Positions 31,591 through 43,379 of a DNA stretch of 64,000 nucleotides are shown here, one piece after another. The notes beneath the pieces were generated by a model. That model was given only the letters and a program-made list of their open reading frames with translations, was not told the DNA's origin and made no database searches. Numbering within the stretch: position 1 is the first letter of the stretch; each line of letters opens with the position of its first letter. This DNA is from Apostichopus japonicus (taxonomy: Eukaryota; Echinodermata; Holothuroidea; Aspidochirotida; Stichopodidae). Both the position numbers and the translations under genes were made by a program. The stretch covers positions 27,799,960 to 27,863,959 of the forward strand of contig NC_092563.1 of the NCBI RefSeq assembly GCF_037975245.1, written 5' to 3'.

Positions 31591-34180
31591 TATTCAGAGT
31601 GATTTTGTTACCCAGAATAGTTTTTCCAGATGAAATTTGTCATGTTTAAAGTCATCCTAAGGTAATAAGATCAATACCTTAACTCACTTAGCAAATTGTT
31701 TTATGAAAGTGAAAGATAACATGGCCTAAAAAATGCCCAATATTTAGTATTATTTTGAACTCTGCACCTCCACTGTTATCGCAATTATCACCTGTGGCAG
31801 TTATGTCACACAGTACTGGTGAAAATGATTGAGTACCTGCCTGCACAGTGTCTATGCACTCCATATACTCCAACAGTAATGGTATCTTTGAAACTCTTTC
31901 AGAAATGTAGAAATATGCAGGCTTCAATACATGAAGAGGGGGGAAATCTATCTTGTTGGATGGGGGGGGGTGGATGGGAGGGGCTGGGAACATACAGGAA
32001 ACATTGTAAATGATATGAATTATTGCTGTACTCTCACCGAGTCAATATTGATCAGGTAGGGCTACCCTTCCCAGTTGGGCCCTACATGGCTACGGGACCA
32101 ACAATCAAACTTGTAGATAAAGTAATGCAGTTTGTAAAGAAAACCGTGTGACTTGTATGGCAAACTGGTAAAAGTTTGAAACTATTTTACGAGTAATCAA
32201 GTATGTGCACATATAGGTTGACATTGCATGGATGTACAGAGATGGACGTTCTGATATCAGTTGAGGAGGTATTTATACAATTGTGAGGTTGGAGGAGGAG
32301 GAGGAGGAGGAGGAGGTGGAGACATTTCTGAATAATGTCAGTTTGACATGTAACTGTAAACTTGTAAGGTTAGTCAGCAGTTTACAGTTCCTGGAAAAAA
32401 TGTTCCCTTTTGTCTCATGATAAAAAGCATTTTTAATGTATATTTCCCCTTGTTTTGATAAATGAATCATCAGGTGAAAAAACAACTCGTAAATTATATT
32501 GTGGTATTATAAAGGCTATCTGTACCCTTATACCTTGACTTTGAATCATGTGTTTCTTAGTCAGAAAGAGCAGTTATTTGCATCATGACAGATCACATCA
32601 ATTAACCCATGTTTATGATCAATTTTTCCTTTCAAAATTTTTAATGGGTTTAGTTTAAGTGTGTACAGTCTTTGAGCAGAGACATCGTTGTACAAATAAT
32701 AACCTTTCATTGTCTTAATTTAGCTCATTAGTAGTAGTACTATCCAGTACAGACAAGGTTTGATACCACAAAGTAGTTAATGCAAGGATCTTCGGTACTG
32801 TTTTTTCTCAGCAAAACGACCAAAACATATACCTTTGATTCGTTCTTGATCTCAGTTTGGTCAAGTTTACAGAACTTGTGTCTTCAGGGATGTTGTCCTC
32901 CCCCCCCCCGCCCCCATTTAATAATTAACATGTACATTTTGCAGTTTGCATGCTGTGTAACATGCTATTATATAGAAATGCACCCTCCCCATGCACCCCT
33001 ACCCACTTCCCCCAAACAACATCAGGTGGAAGTATAAATATTACTTTCAAAGCAGAAACAACATTTAGAAAAAAAAAAGTTCTGTCCTTTTTTGGGGGGG
33101 AATGAAACACCTTTGTTGAAGATTTCCCCCCTGCTCACCTTATGCAAACAAATGTCGAAGCTGGTCTTTCACCTAACACAAACTTGTACCATGTTCTTTC
33201 CTGTAAATTTGAATGTGCTGTAGTAGTACCTCAAGCTTAGCCAGGCAGTTTCCAATCTGGGAATCTCATTTACAGGAAGCAGAGAAGGTTAAATCTCTTT
33301 ATCATATTGACAATCTCCGGATTCAATTTCATTTTCTTTTTGGGTATGATTAACTGTCTTAGTTTGGTAACATGTCCATGATGTGAACACTATGTTTTCC
33401 TCCTTCCCTTTCCCAATTGGCTATTTTGATAAGACAATTGAGCTTACAACTGGGCCGAGAACCATTAGCAAAATTAAAGGTAGTTGATTTAAAGTACCTT
33501 GCTTCCTTTACCCTTTGACTGAAATACTCCCCCCTTGCCCTGCAGGCAATTAATTCCACTTTAGTGGCCAAAAATTAGCTGTCAGTTGTATCCAGTAGGG
33601 TATTATACAAAGTCAGAAAAGTGAAAAAAAATAAAAGACTTGTAGTGTTTCATCATTAAGTATAGTAGTTTATATTGAAAAGAAACAGGTTAGAAAAAAG
33701 GGAAAGAAAGTGGGGAAGAAAACATTGATTAGGAGGTGGAGGATAAGGAAAGGTTTAAAGACACAGAGGCTCAAGAAACAACAAGGAGAAAGTAGAAATA
33801 TGGTGGTTAGTTTCGGAGAAGAAAGAAAACATGAATCGATAATGATGAAATTTTATGAGACACACACCGGGGAATGTATAGCAAAATCATGCCGAGTAAG
33901 GGAAGGGTAAATCGTGACAGACGTAAGAAATTCCACTTGTATGCCAGATATGAAGCATATACCTAAATCACTTCTGTACCATGTAGAATCTTTGTGAGAA
34001 GAAGGGAACGGCAGAAGTCCTCCCCTACCCCCTCCCCACCCCTTTTCCTGGTTCATCCTTCCTACCGATCCGATCACAGCATCTATCCCAATGTCAATGC
34101 TAATATATCTCTCTGTGACTGTCTGTGCCAATGAATTGACCGAGCTAAATTAAATCGCAAATTACTCCCATGATCCCGAG
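31591..34180. other. No gene seen; low-complexity patches
   Basis: It contains a G-rich GGATGGGGGGGGGTGGATGG tract near 31960, a (GGA)n microsatellite at 32291-32316, C tracts near 32899, and a purine-rich patch at 33690-33740. Open frames such as 31688-31993 (minus) and 33853-34131 (minus) are unrecognised and run through these tracts. Confidence 0.45.
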
Positions 34181-34181
34181 A

Positions 34182-34265
34182 CGGGTTACTAGCTCAGTGG
34201 GTAAAATTTACATGGTATTGTGCAGGTATAAAAAATTGCAAATTATAACCAGTGTTCACTGGCAG
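34182..34265 (+). mobile_element. tRNA-like fragment with consensus A-box
   Basis: GGGTTACTAGCTCAGTGGGT contains TAGCTCAGTGG at 34190-34200, a consensus polymerase III A-box preceded by a plausible acceptor-stem remnant. Where the B-box should lie (about 34225-34245) the sequence is A-rich and has no GGTTCGAATCC-like word, and no cloverleaf forms. I call it a decayed tRNA-derived SINE or tRNA remnant. Confidence 0.4.
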
Positions 34266-34949
34266 GGCTGTAAGCTTTGTTACCCAAAATGTGTGGATAA
34301 TCGTTATGTATCGTGCGTTTGTTTTTAACGTATGCCTTGTGAATTTTATAAGCTATCCAGCTTGTTTTCTTCAAGAATGTTACAATTTCCTGTTTACCTC
34401 TTTTCGTGTAATTGGCCCTTGTTGGTGAGGATCTCGTGTAAATGTCGTAGTGTAGCAGTGTACATATTTTATCACTCCATCAGTTATATGATGTGAAGTA
34501 TAGAAAATGCCGGCTACGCTTCAGTTATACTACCTGACCATTTAGTCAACCCTCCTGGGAATTCTGTGATACAGTAGGCTCATGTTTATGAAGTTCATAT
34601 CAAAGACGTTTTTTATCAAATCTCATTCTTGGTAATATTTCTCCTTTTATATTAACGTTGATAATGCTGATATTGTAAGTACAGATGGGAATTGAAGAAG
34701 TACATTCATAATATTGTCAAAAGTGTTTGTGTCTGTTTATAAGAGTATGCATATAGGAGGTATCAAGTAGGCAAGAGAGATGCACGCTTAAGTCAAGTCA
34801 GAATCGTCAAGTGGTTTCATAAGTATGCTTGGTATATTGCTACATTTTTGACCCTCCCTAAATACTGAATTTTATGACCAGAATGATTGCAATCCATCAA
34901 AACTTCAAAAATTAGTCATCGTTGGTTGTTAACCTAGAAATTAATATAT
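34266..34949. other. No gene seen
   Basis: Unique AT-rich sequence with no open frame over 60 codons and no motif cluster. Confidence 0.5.
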
Positions 34950-36165
34950 GATGAATATGATACATGATATGTGCTATATGGGTATATATATGGTGTATAG
35001 GATATATGCTATATAAGGTATATATGGTGTATATGCTATATAGGGTATATGCCATATGGTGTATGGGCTATATAGGGTAGATGTGGTGTATGGGCTTTAT
35101 AGGGTGTATATGGTGTATGCAGGCTACATATTGTGTATGGGCTATATAGGGTAGATGTGGTGTATGGGCTTTATAGGGTGTATGCCATATGGTGTATGGG
35201 CTATATAGGGTAGATGTGGTGTATGGGCTTTATAGGGTGTATATGGTGTATGCAGGCTACATATTGTGTATGGGCTATATAGGGTAGATGTGGTGTATGG
35301 GCTTTATAGGGTGTATATGGTGTATGTAGGCTACATATTGTGTATGGGCTATATAGGGTAGATGTGGTGTATGGGCTTTATAGGGTGTATATGGTGTATG
35401 CAGGCTACATATTGTGTATGGGCTATATAGGGTAGATGTGGTGTATGGGCTTTATAGGGTGTATGCCATATGGTGTATGGGCTATATAGGGTAGATGTGG
35501 TGTATGGGCTTTATAGGGTGTATATGGTGTATGCAGGCTACATATTGTGTATGGGCTATATAGGGTAGATGTGGTGTATGGGCTTTATAGGGTGTATATG
35601 GTGTATGCAGGCTACATATTGTGTATGGGCTATATAGGGTAGATGTGGTGTATGGGCTTTATAGGGTGTATATGGTGTATGCAGGCTACATATTGTGTAT
35701 GGGCTATATAGGGTAGATGTGGTGTATGGGCTATATAGGGTATATATGGTGTATGCAGGCTACATATTGTGTATGGGCTATATAGGGTAGATGTGGTGTA
35801 TGGGCTTTATAGGGTGTATATGGTGTATGCAGGCTACATATTGTGTATGGGCTATATAGGGTAGATGTGGTGTATGGGCTTTATAGAGTGTATATGGTGT
35901 ATGCAGGCTACATATTGTGTATGGGCTATATAGGGTAGATGTGGTGTATGGGCTATATAGGGTATATATGGTGTATGTGCTATATAGGGTATATGCCATA
36001 TGGTGTATGCAGGCTACATATTGTGTATGGGCTATATAGGGTATATATGGTGTATGGGCTATATATGGTTCATGGGCTATATAGGGTATATATGATGTAT
36101 GGGCTATATATGGTATTGGCTATATATGGTATATGGTGTATGTGCTATAATAGGGCATAATATGG
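34950..36165. repeat. Composite minisatellite, 74-75 bp higher-order unit
   Basis: About 1.2 kb built from ~24-26 base monomers: GGGCTATATAGGGTAGATGT, GGGCTTTATAGGGTGTATAT and GCAGGCTACATATTGTGTAT, each joined by GGTGTATG or TATG. Three monomers in fixed order make a 74-75 base unit repeated through the centre (GGGCTATATAGGGTAG at 35064, 35139 and onward). Shorter two-monomer units with GCCATATGGTGTATG occur at intervals (near 35185 and 35467). The edges (before 35060 and after 35990) are simpler and more diverged. Tyr/Thr/Pro-rich open frames at 35778-35999 (-) and 35939-36160 (+) are artefacts. Confidence 0.96.
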
Positions 36166-37954
36166 TATGTGGTACCTTTGGGATTTGAGAATGAAAATGA
36201 TGTGTTAAGAAAATAGTGTTGACAATTATTTGAATCTTGTTCAGTGTGCGATACTTTTATGCCTGACTTGAGGATTTTGCTGAACTGCTCCCAAAAAGTG
36301 AGATGGGATGAATACCTGTAAACATGAAATCATCTAGGAATTTAATGCAAAATAAAATTAAATTGAAACCACCATACCAGATTTATTTTGTAGCCCATAT
36401 GTACCTTTGATAATTGAACACATGTATGCAAAAATGGCAGATGTGGAGTTTTCTGAAGAAAAAAATGCCAAAATATGCCTAGTACACTCTATGTGATGTA
36501 TTACACAAGAGAAGTCTATGGTCAAGCTAGAGAAATGAATCTTTATGGGATTTTCAGCCATGCATTGTCTAGAAAACTGACCGTTTGTAATGATATACAA
36601 GGGACTACCTGTCAAGTTTACAGTTTATAACAGCTATATTGAAATAATCAGTTGCATTATTGAACGATTCAAATGTAAATTGAACCACAACACAATGTGC
36701 ATATAAAGGCACTGCATTGGTTAAGTAGTGGGATGTGTTGTTGGTAAGTCAATTCTGTTAACTAGCGACATGCATGGTCTATATAACTTGTCGAGCAGAC
36801 TGCATAGACAAAATAATAGCAAAGTGATTGAGTAACCATTTAGAAAACAACTGAATGGACTACTAGTTTTTTCTATGTCTCTTTTTTTTTCCTTTTGTTT
36901 TTGAAACAGCAGCCCTAAATTCCAGAGAAATTAAATGTTGTTAAGCTACTGCCAAAGTCATTTAAGTCTAACGATAAGACAAAATAAATACAAAGAAAGC
37001 TAATCCTGTAAGAGTCGGTGTCTCAGCTGCAGCTCTCGGAATATTTTGTTTATCAGGAATAGCGAAGTCTCTGCAGGTCATCATTCTAATTGAATCCAAC
37101 AGGTCCCCACAAAACCATGGTTGCAAGACTCCAATCTTTCTGATAAAGATATGTTTTTTTTCGGGAGAGATAATGAAACATATCATCATGTAGGATTTTT
37201 TTTTTTTATCAAGCAATCACCTTGTTCTCTCATTTAGGAGTGCCTTACCAGTTTTTTTTTTTCCTTTCGTGGAGGAGGGACTCCCTGCCGGGGATCAAAA
37301 CATACCTGTAGGGGAGGAGGTATGGCGGGTGAGAGGAAAAACCAAACCAAGCCATTCCGTGCAATTGTCTCCTTGATTTTCACTGTCTGGGTGTAGTTTC
37401 ATCATTTTTTTTTTTTAAAACAATATGAAACTTGATCTGCATATGGAAAGCAAAAAAATTAGATATTTTTCAGTAGATTGGAAAAGCTCTGGGAAAGAGA
37501 CAGAAAAAAAGAAGAAAAAAAGTGTGGAAAGAATGCTTTTGGTTTAATAATTAAGTACACAGCTGAAACCATCATGTTAGACCTGATCCCCTGGGGCTAC
37601 TGACACAGACAGAGGGTCTGGATTTTAATTATATTTCAGCAGAAAAAGGCACATTTACTGTCATCTCTACCTGCACTTTTGCTGTACCCACAGCTTTCTT
37701 ACATAATTGCAGTATATAAATAAATAAACTTTGCTCCGATATTTGTTGATGTGTCATGAGTACTGTTATAACCTTGAACAGGTGGTGCCCGGTAGTTTGT
37801 AACATATTTTCCAAAAAGAGTTAAAAAAACGACGGAATGGGGTGGACAGGCGGACCGAGGGATTATTTTTTAACTTGATCTTGAATCGATCTTGGCGTGA
37901 CATGCCTGTTAGCATTTGTATCTTCTGAGTCCACACTAATGGGATAATGACATG
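36166..37954. other. No gene seen; some complex patches
   Basis: Mostly AT-rich with T runs near 37197-37207 and 37252-37262. The patch 37000-37120 (GCTAATCCTGTAAGAGTCGG, AGCTGCAGCTCTCGG) is more complex and has an Otx-like TAATCC. The minus-strand frame 36968-37216 covers it but is unrecognised. Confidence 0.45.
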
Positions 37955-37967
37955 AGGTCATAGGTCA
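37955..37967 (+). promoter_or_regulatory. Perfect DR1 nuclear-receptor site
   Basis: AGGTCATAGGTCA is two perfect AGGTCA half sites spaced by one base, the element bound by HNF4, COUP-TF and RXR heterodimers. It lies in a CpG-containing, non-repetitive stretch (about 37820-37980). Unlike the DR1 at 21031, the flanks here show no tandem repeat. Function is inferred. Confidence 0.3.
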
Positions 37968-38593
37968 GCGCTGTTACACAACATTATAAGTGGAGGTTTT
38001 GCAAAACAAGTTAGACATCTTTGTTAATGTTCTTCCCTGGACTGAAAATATGCAAACTTTTCAGCCAAGTAGCACAAACAAAAAGCCATGTAACTTTGTC
38101 CATGGTTATATTTTAGAGATGTTTGGTGGAAAACTTGCATAAATTTTTATTTTTATGATGCCATTTTCATGTCTAAGTCTACTTAAATGCTGGATTTAGT
38201 CTCATAAGGTTTTCTAGGTTTTCTTCCACGTTTTCTACATTGTATCAGCCGATACATGAACAGGCTTGGTAATTGTTACAATCTAGGACATAACTGTTTG
38301 TTGAGAATCTCCACAATGCTACTCCCGAGTGCTGAAACCACTGAAAGACAAGAAATGGTGTCATGTGCCTTTACTGGTTTTGTACATGGTTGTATAATGT
38401 CCGGTGATGACCATTTACTGTACTCCTCTCTTACCTGTCTCAACTGTACTATTGCACCCTCCCATCTGCCTGACCTATTACCAGGTAACATTTTAGAAGT
38501 GTGCCCCCATTGACCCTCCTCGGGGGCCACTGCCTGTCATCTCATCCTTACGAATCGACCATGTTGTGAAGTGCAGTAGCCAGCTATTAATCA
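37968..38593. other. No gene seen
   Basis: Overlapping open frames of 84-85 codons on opposite strands at 38256-38530 match nothing. Otherwise unique AT-rich DNA. Confidence 0.45.
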
Positions 38594-39028
38594 TACAGTG
38601 TAGTGTGCACATTGTGGGCATTACCACGTACATTGCATTGTGGATATTACCACACTGTAGCTAACTGTGGACATTACCATACACTATAATTAAGTGTGGA
38701 TATTACCAAACAGTGTGGACATTACCATACAGTATAGCTAATTGTAGACATTTCCATACGCTTGCTAAGTGTGGACATTACCACACACTGTAGCTAAGCG
38801 TGGACATTACTAGACACTGTAACTAAGTATGGATATTACCAAACATTTGGATATTACCATACAGTATAGCTAATTGTAGACATTTCCATACACTATCTAA
38901 GTGTGGACATTTCCATACAGTGTGGAGATTTCCATACAGTGTGGACATTACCACACAATGTAGCTAAGTGTGGACATTACCATCCACAATAGCAAAGTGT
39001 GGACATAAACATGTAGTATAGCTATGCT
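38594..39028. repeat. GTGGACATTACCATACA minisatellite with ~133-bp higher-order unit
   Basis: Monomers of about 20-33 bases are built from GTGGACATTACCA(T/C)ACA plus optional GTATAGCTAA. A multi-monomer block (GGATATTACCAAACA through CAGTATAGCTAATTGTAGAC) begins near 38698 and again near 38831, a spacing of about 133 bases. The array is irregular and diverged. Confidence 0.93.
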
Positions 39029-39984
39029 TGACATATATGTGTTAGTCCCCCAGTTACATGTACAGTATAAAACAACAATAATGTTGCCAGCTATTGATCA
39101 TAGTTATGTCAATGCCACCAAATAATGCTATTCCACAAACTACAGGTCGCACAATAACACTATACATTTGCACTAGACATATCTTCAACAGTTCAAATAT
39201 TCAATGCATGTCTTAGATTTAAACTTGATATTAGCGGTAGTTTGTTTGGGTCAAGCAATATGAATGCTAATAGCATGCACCACCTGCAGGATATCAATAA
39301 CAGCAGTTGTTAACACATACTACCAGAGATCTATAGGCTAGCTGTAATTGACAGTTATATTACATGACCGTTACCAGGTAGTCTTGTGGACACTAGCTGT
39401 ATACATACACAGGAAGCACAAGAGGAAACTTTCCATTTACATTGAAGATGGATTCAAAATGAGAGATTGCGATCTACTTCCTCTCGTTATCTAGCACAAT
39501 CTTGAATAGATCTGAGAGTGTTGACATGAGAGGGGGTGGGTGGGGGCATTAATGTGAGAATGATTCCTATTAAAGTTACATGGCTTGGTAGACATGAGAG
39601 CTCCAACATTCCCAACAATTGGAAACACCACTTACTATATAAGAGAAGTTGTATGCATGGTTTCAATCTTTTACCTGACAACAGGTAGAGTCAAATATGA
39701 AGAGTTACATTATAGTATAACTTATTGTGTATGATGTTCATTTCGGGACAATACCATAAAATCATAAGCTGTACAAAATGATCAATATCAACTCTTCCAC
39801 TTCTGTGGTCATGTGATTTTCACATCAGCAATTAATTGATGAAAAATGTTTTTTTCTTGCTTTTTGTCTCCCTTTCTCGACTTTATTGACAGCATCCAAA
39901 AGTTTGCATAAAAATCACAACTGCTTTATGTTTGTCTCAAATCATTGACAAAGCTTGTCCCTGTACAACAGCTTTGTCTTCCAT
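39029..39984. other. No gene seen
   Basis: Unique AT-rich sequence with a short GGGGGTGGGTGGGGG tract near 39532. No gene evidence. Confidence 0.5.
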
Positions 39985-40041
39985 ATGTCTCTCTGTCTAT
40001 ATGTCTCTGTCTGTCTATATGTCTGTCTGTCTATCTGTCCA
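39985..40041. repeat. GTCTGTCTATAT microsatellite
   Basis: Imperfect (GTCT)n and GTCTATAT words on the + strand. Confidence 0.9.
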
Positions 40042-40640
40042 GCATCAATTGACAGCATACTATAATAAAATGCAGAGCAAGGCTGATGGTTTATGGTGGC
40101 CAACAGTTTAAGTTAAATTGTTAATAGAGGTTAGTTTAGGTCATGTTGGTGGGATTCTTTCTTTAGTACATGGCAAGATTTCTTACCAACATGATGGCAA
40201 CCAATCACACACCAGTGTTCTTACAAGTGGGTAACTATGAATTAGTTCTATTATGGCTGACCCTTTTTGAAACAATAGATTATTTGCATTATAATGCTGC
40301 AAACATCAAGATCACAGAAATATTTTGTTATCTATATTTCATTTATTATTTTTCTTTCCTTGTTGGGAACAATGACTTTAACAGCAGTATACCTCAGTGG
40401 TTTGTTTTATTATCCATGTACTAAGAGTCTGTAAAACTGTTTGAAAATCCCTCAAAATTCAACTAATTATTCTGTTTTTTTGTCGTTGTTTTTTTTTTTT
40501 TTTAGGCCAAGTTTTGAGTTTTCTTGCATTATGTATTTAACTATTGTTCTATATACGTGATGATTTTGCTGTAGGAACCAGCAGAATATACTGTATTAAT
40601 ATCTTAATGACCCATTAGGCTGCCTAAACTGCAATGTCCG
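40042..40640. other. No gene seen
   Basis: The 84-codon + frame 40170-40424 (Phe/Tyr-rich) is unrecognised. A T run ending in TTTAG near 40505 resembles an acceptor but no open exon follows. Confidence 0.45.
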
Positions 40641-40705
40641 CTAGCTGTTGGTAGCTCAGGAGGAAAGTCATTGGCAGTCTGTTTGAATCATATCAGACTA
40701 TTTTA
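40641..40705 (+). mobile_element. tRNA-derived SINE-like fragment
   Basis: TAGCTCAGGAGG at 40652-40663 is an A-box-like word, and CTGTTTGAATCATATC around 40679-40694 a B-box-like word, about 29 bases downstream. The order and strand suit a polymerase III promoter from a tRNA, but spacing is short and the stems are not intact. It is probably a worn SINE head. Confidence 0.4.
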
Positions 40706-41029
40706 AGTAAGTGTTGATGATCGTGATCATGGTAGTAGTGGTATACCTTGAACCCAGTGAACAGATCATATAGAGCTTGTTTAGACTACCCAATCTTCTG
40801 TCTGTGATTGTAAGCTGTTATGAAGGAGCTGCTCGCATATAGAGCTATAATCTAATCCAACATGTAATAGGAAATAACCTCCGTGACCTCTGAATCATTT
40901 GTGATTAAAACATTCATCCAAGGGAGCTTAAACCAACAATAGCTATTACAAAGAGAAATGAACCGTACCACCGTTAAGGCAAAGCAGGGTTGTTTTATCA
41001 GTGGTCTTTGTAGTACAATGTTGGCTTAT
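40706..41029. other. No gene seen
   Basis: Unique sequence leading into the more complex element that follows. Confidence 0.45.
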
Positions 41030-41720
41030 TTCCTACAAAATTTGTCTGGAGTTGATAAGGCGCATTAAGTCGTTCCTTGGCTGATTAGAAACAGATGTCC
41101 TAAGATGGCTAATGCCAAAGACTATTGCTGGTTTATCAGTTACTGTCACGGCCACCCTGGATCTGTTGATTAGCCAAAAAAATGCCAAACTTCTGAGGTA
41201 ATTGGTCTGTGCTTCACAAACCATGCAAATTATCAACCTGTTGCTATGGCGACGACTGAAAACAAATGACACAGGGTTAGTCTTTTTCGATAAAAGTCGA
41301 AACAATGTCAGATTTAGTGGTGGACATTCTTTTAATTTCTTGTGTGTGTTTTTTTTACCCTGGTTTTGATTATTGTGTTGTCAGAATTCCCAAAGGAGCT
41401 CAATGTTTCTAAGGGTTTTAATCAGAGCAACCTGTCGGGCCTATATGTTACTTAAACCTGCCACCAAATTGCAACTTATCAAATTTTATTCTCTGACTGT
41501 TCAGCTCTTTGTCCCCGTGCATTAATGCCATAATCAGAAACATTGTGCCGAATTTACAGCTTTCTGTTTTCTGTTAACTCCCGGTGGCATGATTTAATAA
41601 CAAGGTAAACAATATTTAAAACCGTAACTTTCTGAAGATTGGTTTTTTTTTTGTGCAGATATTGTTTAAGAGAAAAATACAGGAAACCAAATTAAGGCTG
41701 GTTCACCTTTTTATGCGAAT
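41030..41720. promoter_or_regulatory. Complex element with octamer and X-box
   Basis: A non-repetitive, high-complexity stretch. It carries a perfect octamer ATGCAAAT (41223-41230, POU factors), followed ten bases later by GTTGCTATGGCGAC (41240-41253), a near-perfect palindromic X-box (RFX factors). TGATTAG homeodomain-type words and GCCAAA words flank them. The 90-codon minus-strand frame 41033-41305 overlaps but has no recognisable domain. Octamer plus X-box in close order is a plausible neural or ciliary enhancer signature; this is inference. Confidence 0.4.
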
Positions 41721-42137
41721 GAAATGTTTCCTAGGTTACTGATTTATGAAACTAACATGTACATTAGGAGGTAAAACAAAGCAAATTGTACCATTTCTCA
41801 GCACCAAAAGTACCATTTTTGGAGATATGTAGGTTAAATTTTCCAGTTATGTGTAGAAATGGCAGAAAAATCGATGACTATTTTGTTGCAGAATTACCTG
41901 AACGGTCATTCGGTCATTCAAAGGCATATTTTTTGTCAGCGTCATATTTGTTACATGACAAGTCATGTAGGATATAATTTACATATATGAATATGCATGG
42001 ATGCATTTACCCCAGAGATGATCCTGGTGTGGGATAGTTGGTAGGTTATTTCAAACTCCCTATGTCACCCTACTGTAGGCTCATGTAGTACTGCTTCCCT
42101 GAGATTTAAGCCGCCTTTTCAATTTGATCATCGTTTT
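41721..42137. other. No gene seen
   Basis: AT-rich unique sequence; the + frame 41786-41977 is unrecognised. Confidence 0.45.
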
Positions 42138-42766
42138 TACATAGTTACTCATAGTCTTTTTTACATAGTTGCTCGTAGTCAACTCACAGTTGTATAATTG
42201 CACAATTGCATAGTCACTCATTGTCATTTTACATAGTTACTTGTAGTCATTCACAGTTGTATGATTGCATAATCACTCATAGTCGTGTTAACATAGTTAC
42301 TTGTAGTCACTCACAGTTGTATAATTGCACAGTTGCATAGTCACTCATAGTCATTTTACATAGTTACTTGTAGTCATTCACAGTTGTATGATTGCATAGT
42401 CACTCATAGTCGTGTTAACATAGTTACTTGTAGTCACTCACAGTTGTATAATTGCACAATTGCATAGTCACTCATAGTCATTTTACATAGTTACTTGTAG
42501 TCATTCACAGTTGTATGATTGCATAGTCACTCATAGTCGTGCACATAGTTGCTCGTAGTCACTAATTGTTGTATAATTGCACAATTGCATAGTCACTCAT
42601 AGTTGTTGTACTGAGTAACTTGTAGTCATTCACAGTTGTATGATTGCATAGTCACTCATAGTCGTGTTAACATAGTTACTTGTAGTCACTCACAGTTGTA
42701 TAATTGCACAGTTACATAGTCACTCAGTCGTTTTTACATAGTTGCTTGTAGTCACACACAGTTGAA
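42138..42766. repeat. 127-bp higher-order minisatellite (about 5 units)
   Basis: Each unit has two related halves of about 60-65 bases: one with ACTTGTAGTCACTCACAGTT, ATAATTGCACAATTGCATAG and ATAGTCATTTTACATAG, the other with GTAGTCATTCACAGTTGTAT, GATTGCATAGTCACTC and ATAGTCGTGTTAACATAG. ACATAGTTAC-type unit starts at 42291, 42418, about 42543 and 42670 give spacings of 127, 125 and 127. The first unit (from 42138) and the last are diverged. Confidence 0.95.
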
Positions 42767-43379
42767 TATATATTATATGTTATACTATATATGTTATATT
42801 AGCTGCTTTAAGTTCATTGTAACATAGGTAAACTGAGGGTGTAGTTTAGATTTATGCTCCTCAAGGTCACAAATCCAAATCCTTTTCTTCATTATGTTCG
42901 TTTTTCTTTTCTTTAAAATCTCCTTCACTGGCAAGCCAAAAAGAGAGAAAAGACAGTACATATTACTTACCTTTGTTTAGAAGTTTATTAGATGACAATA
43001 CAAATCGCAATCTCTTATTAAAATGTGGAAAACACGAGCAGTGGTTAATTATATGCTGGCAATACAGTTGATTACCTCTTCAGACAATTTTAGTGTCAGT
43101 GAAGAGAAATATATGGCATGGTATTATTAGGCCTTACTGATTACTAAAGGACTTGATTGCTTTTCAATTAATTTTGCTCAGTTCTGTTTTATACATTATA
43201 TCCACTGTCATTTACAGCCCATGAAAAACAAACAGGGGCGAGGATCTACACAAATACACAACTGCAAAGGTTGTTTTGTGTTTTTTAATGTTAACATATA
43301 GGCAGGCTCGAGTACATTCAAATCCGCAATATTAAAAGTCAATATTACCTCAGTTGTAGCATTCACCTATTGTTTTCCA
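42767..43379. other. No gene seen
   Basis: AT-rich. On the minus strand a good acceptor (CTCTCTTTTTGGCTTGCCAG, complement of about 42930-42949) opens a 40-codon frame, and a consensus donor (GTAAGTAATA) lies about 40 bases upstream of it. An intron of that size is too short for most animals, so I do not call exons. Confidence 0.4.

Noticed and set aside
30886-31602. Tyr/Ile- and Pro-rich open frames
   Set aside because: They are translations of (TA)n and of the C-tract repeat.
34182-34265. Intact tRNA gene
   Set aside because: The A-box is good, but no B-box or pairing T-arm is present where it should be.
35778-36160. Open frames on both strands in the 74-bp array
   Set aside because: Low-complexity Tyr/Thr/Gly products of the repeat, in conflicting frames.
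42910-42985. Minus-strand mini-intron of about 40 bases between a consensus donor and a strong acceptor
   Set aside because: Too short for usual animal introns, and the flanking frames do not form a recognisable protein.
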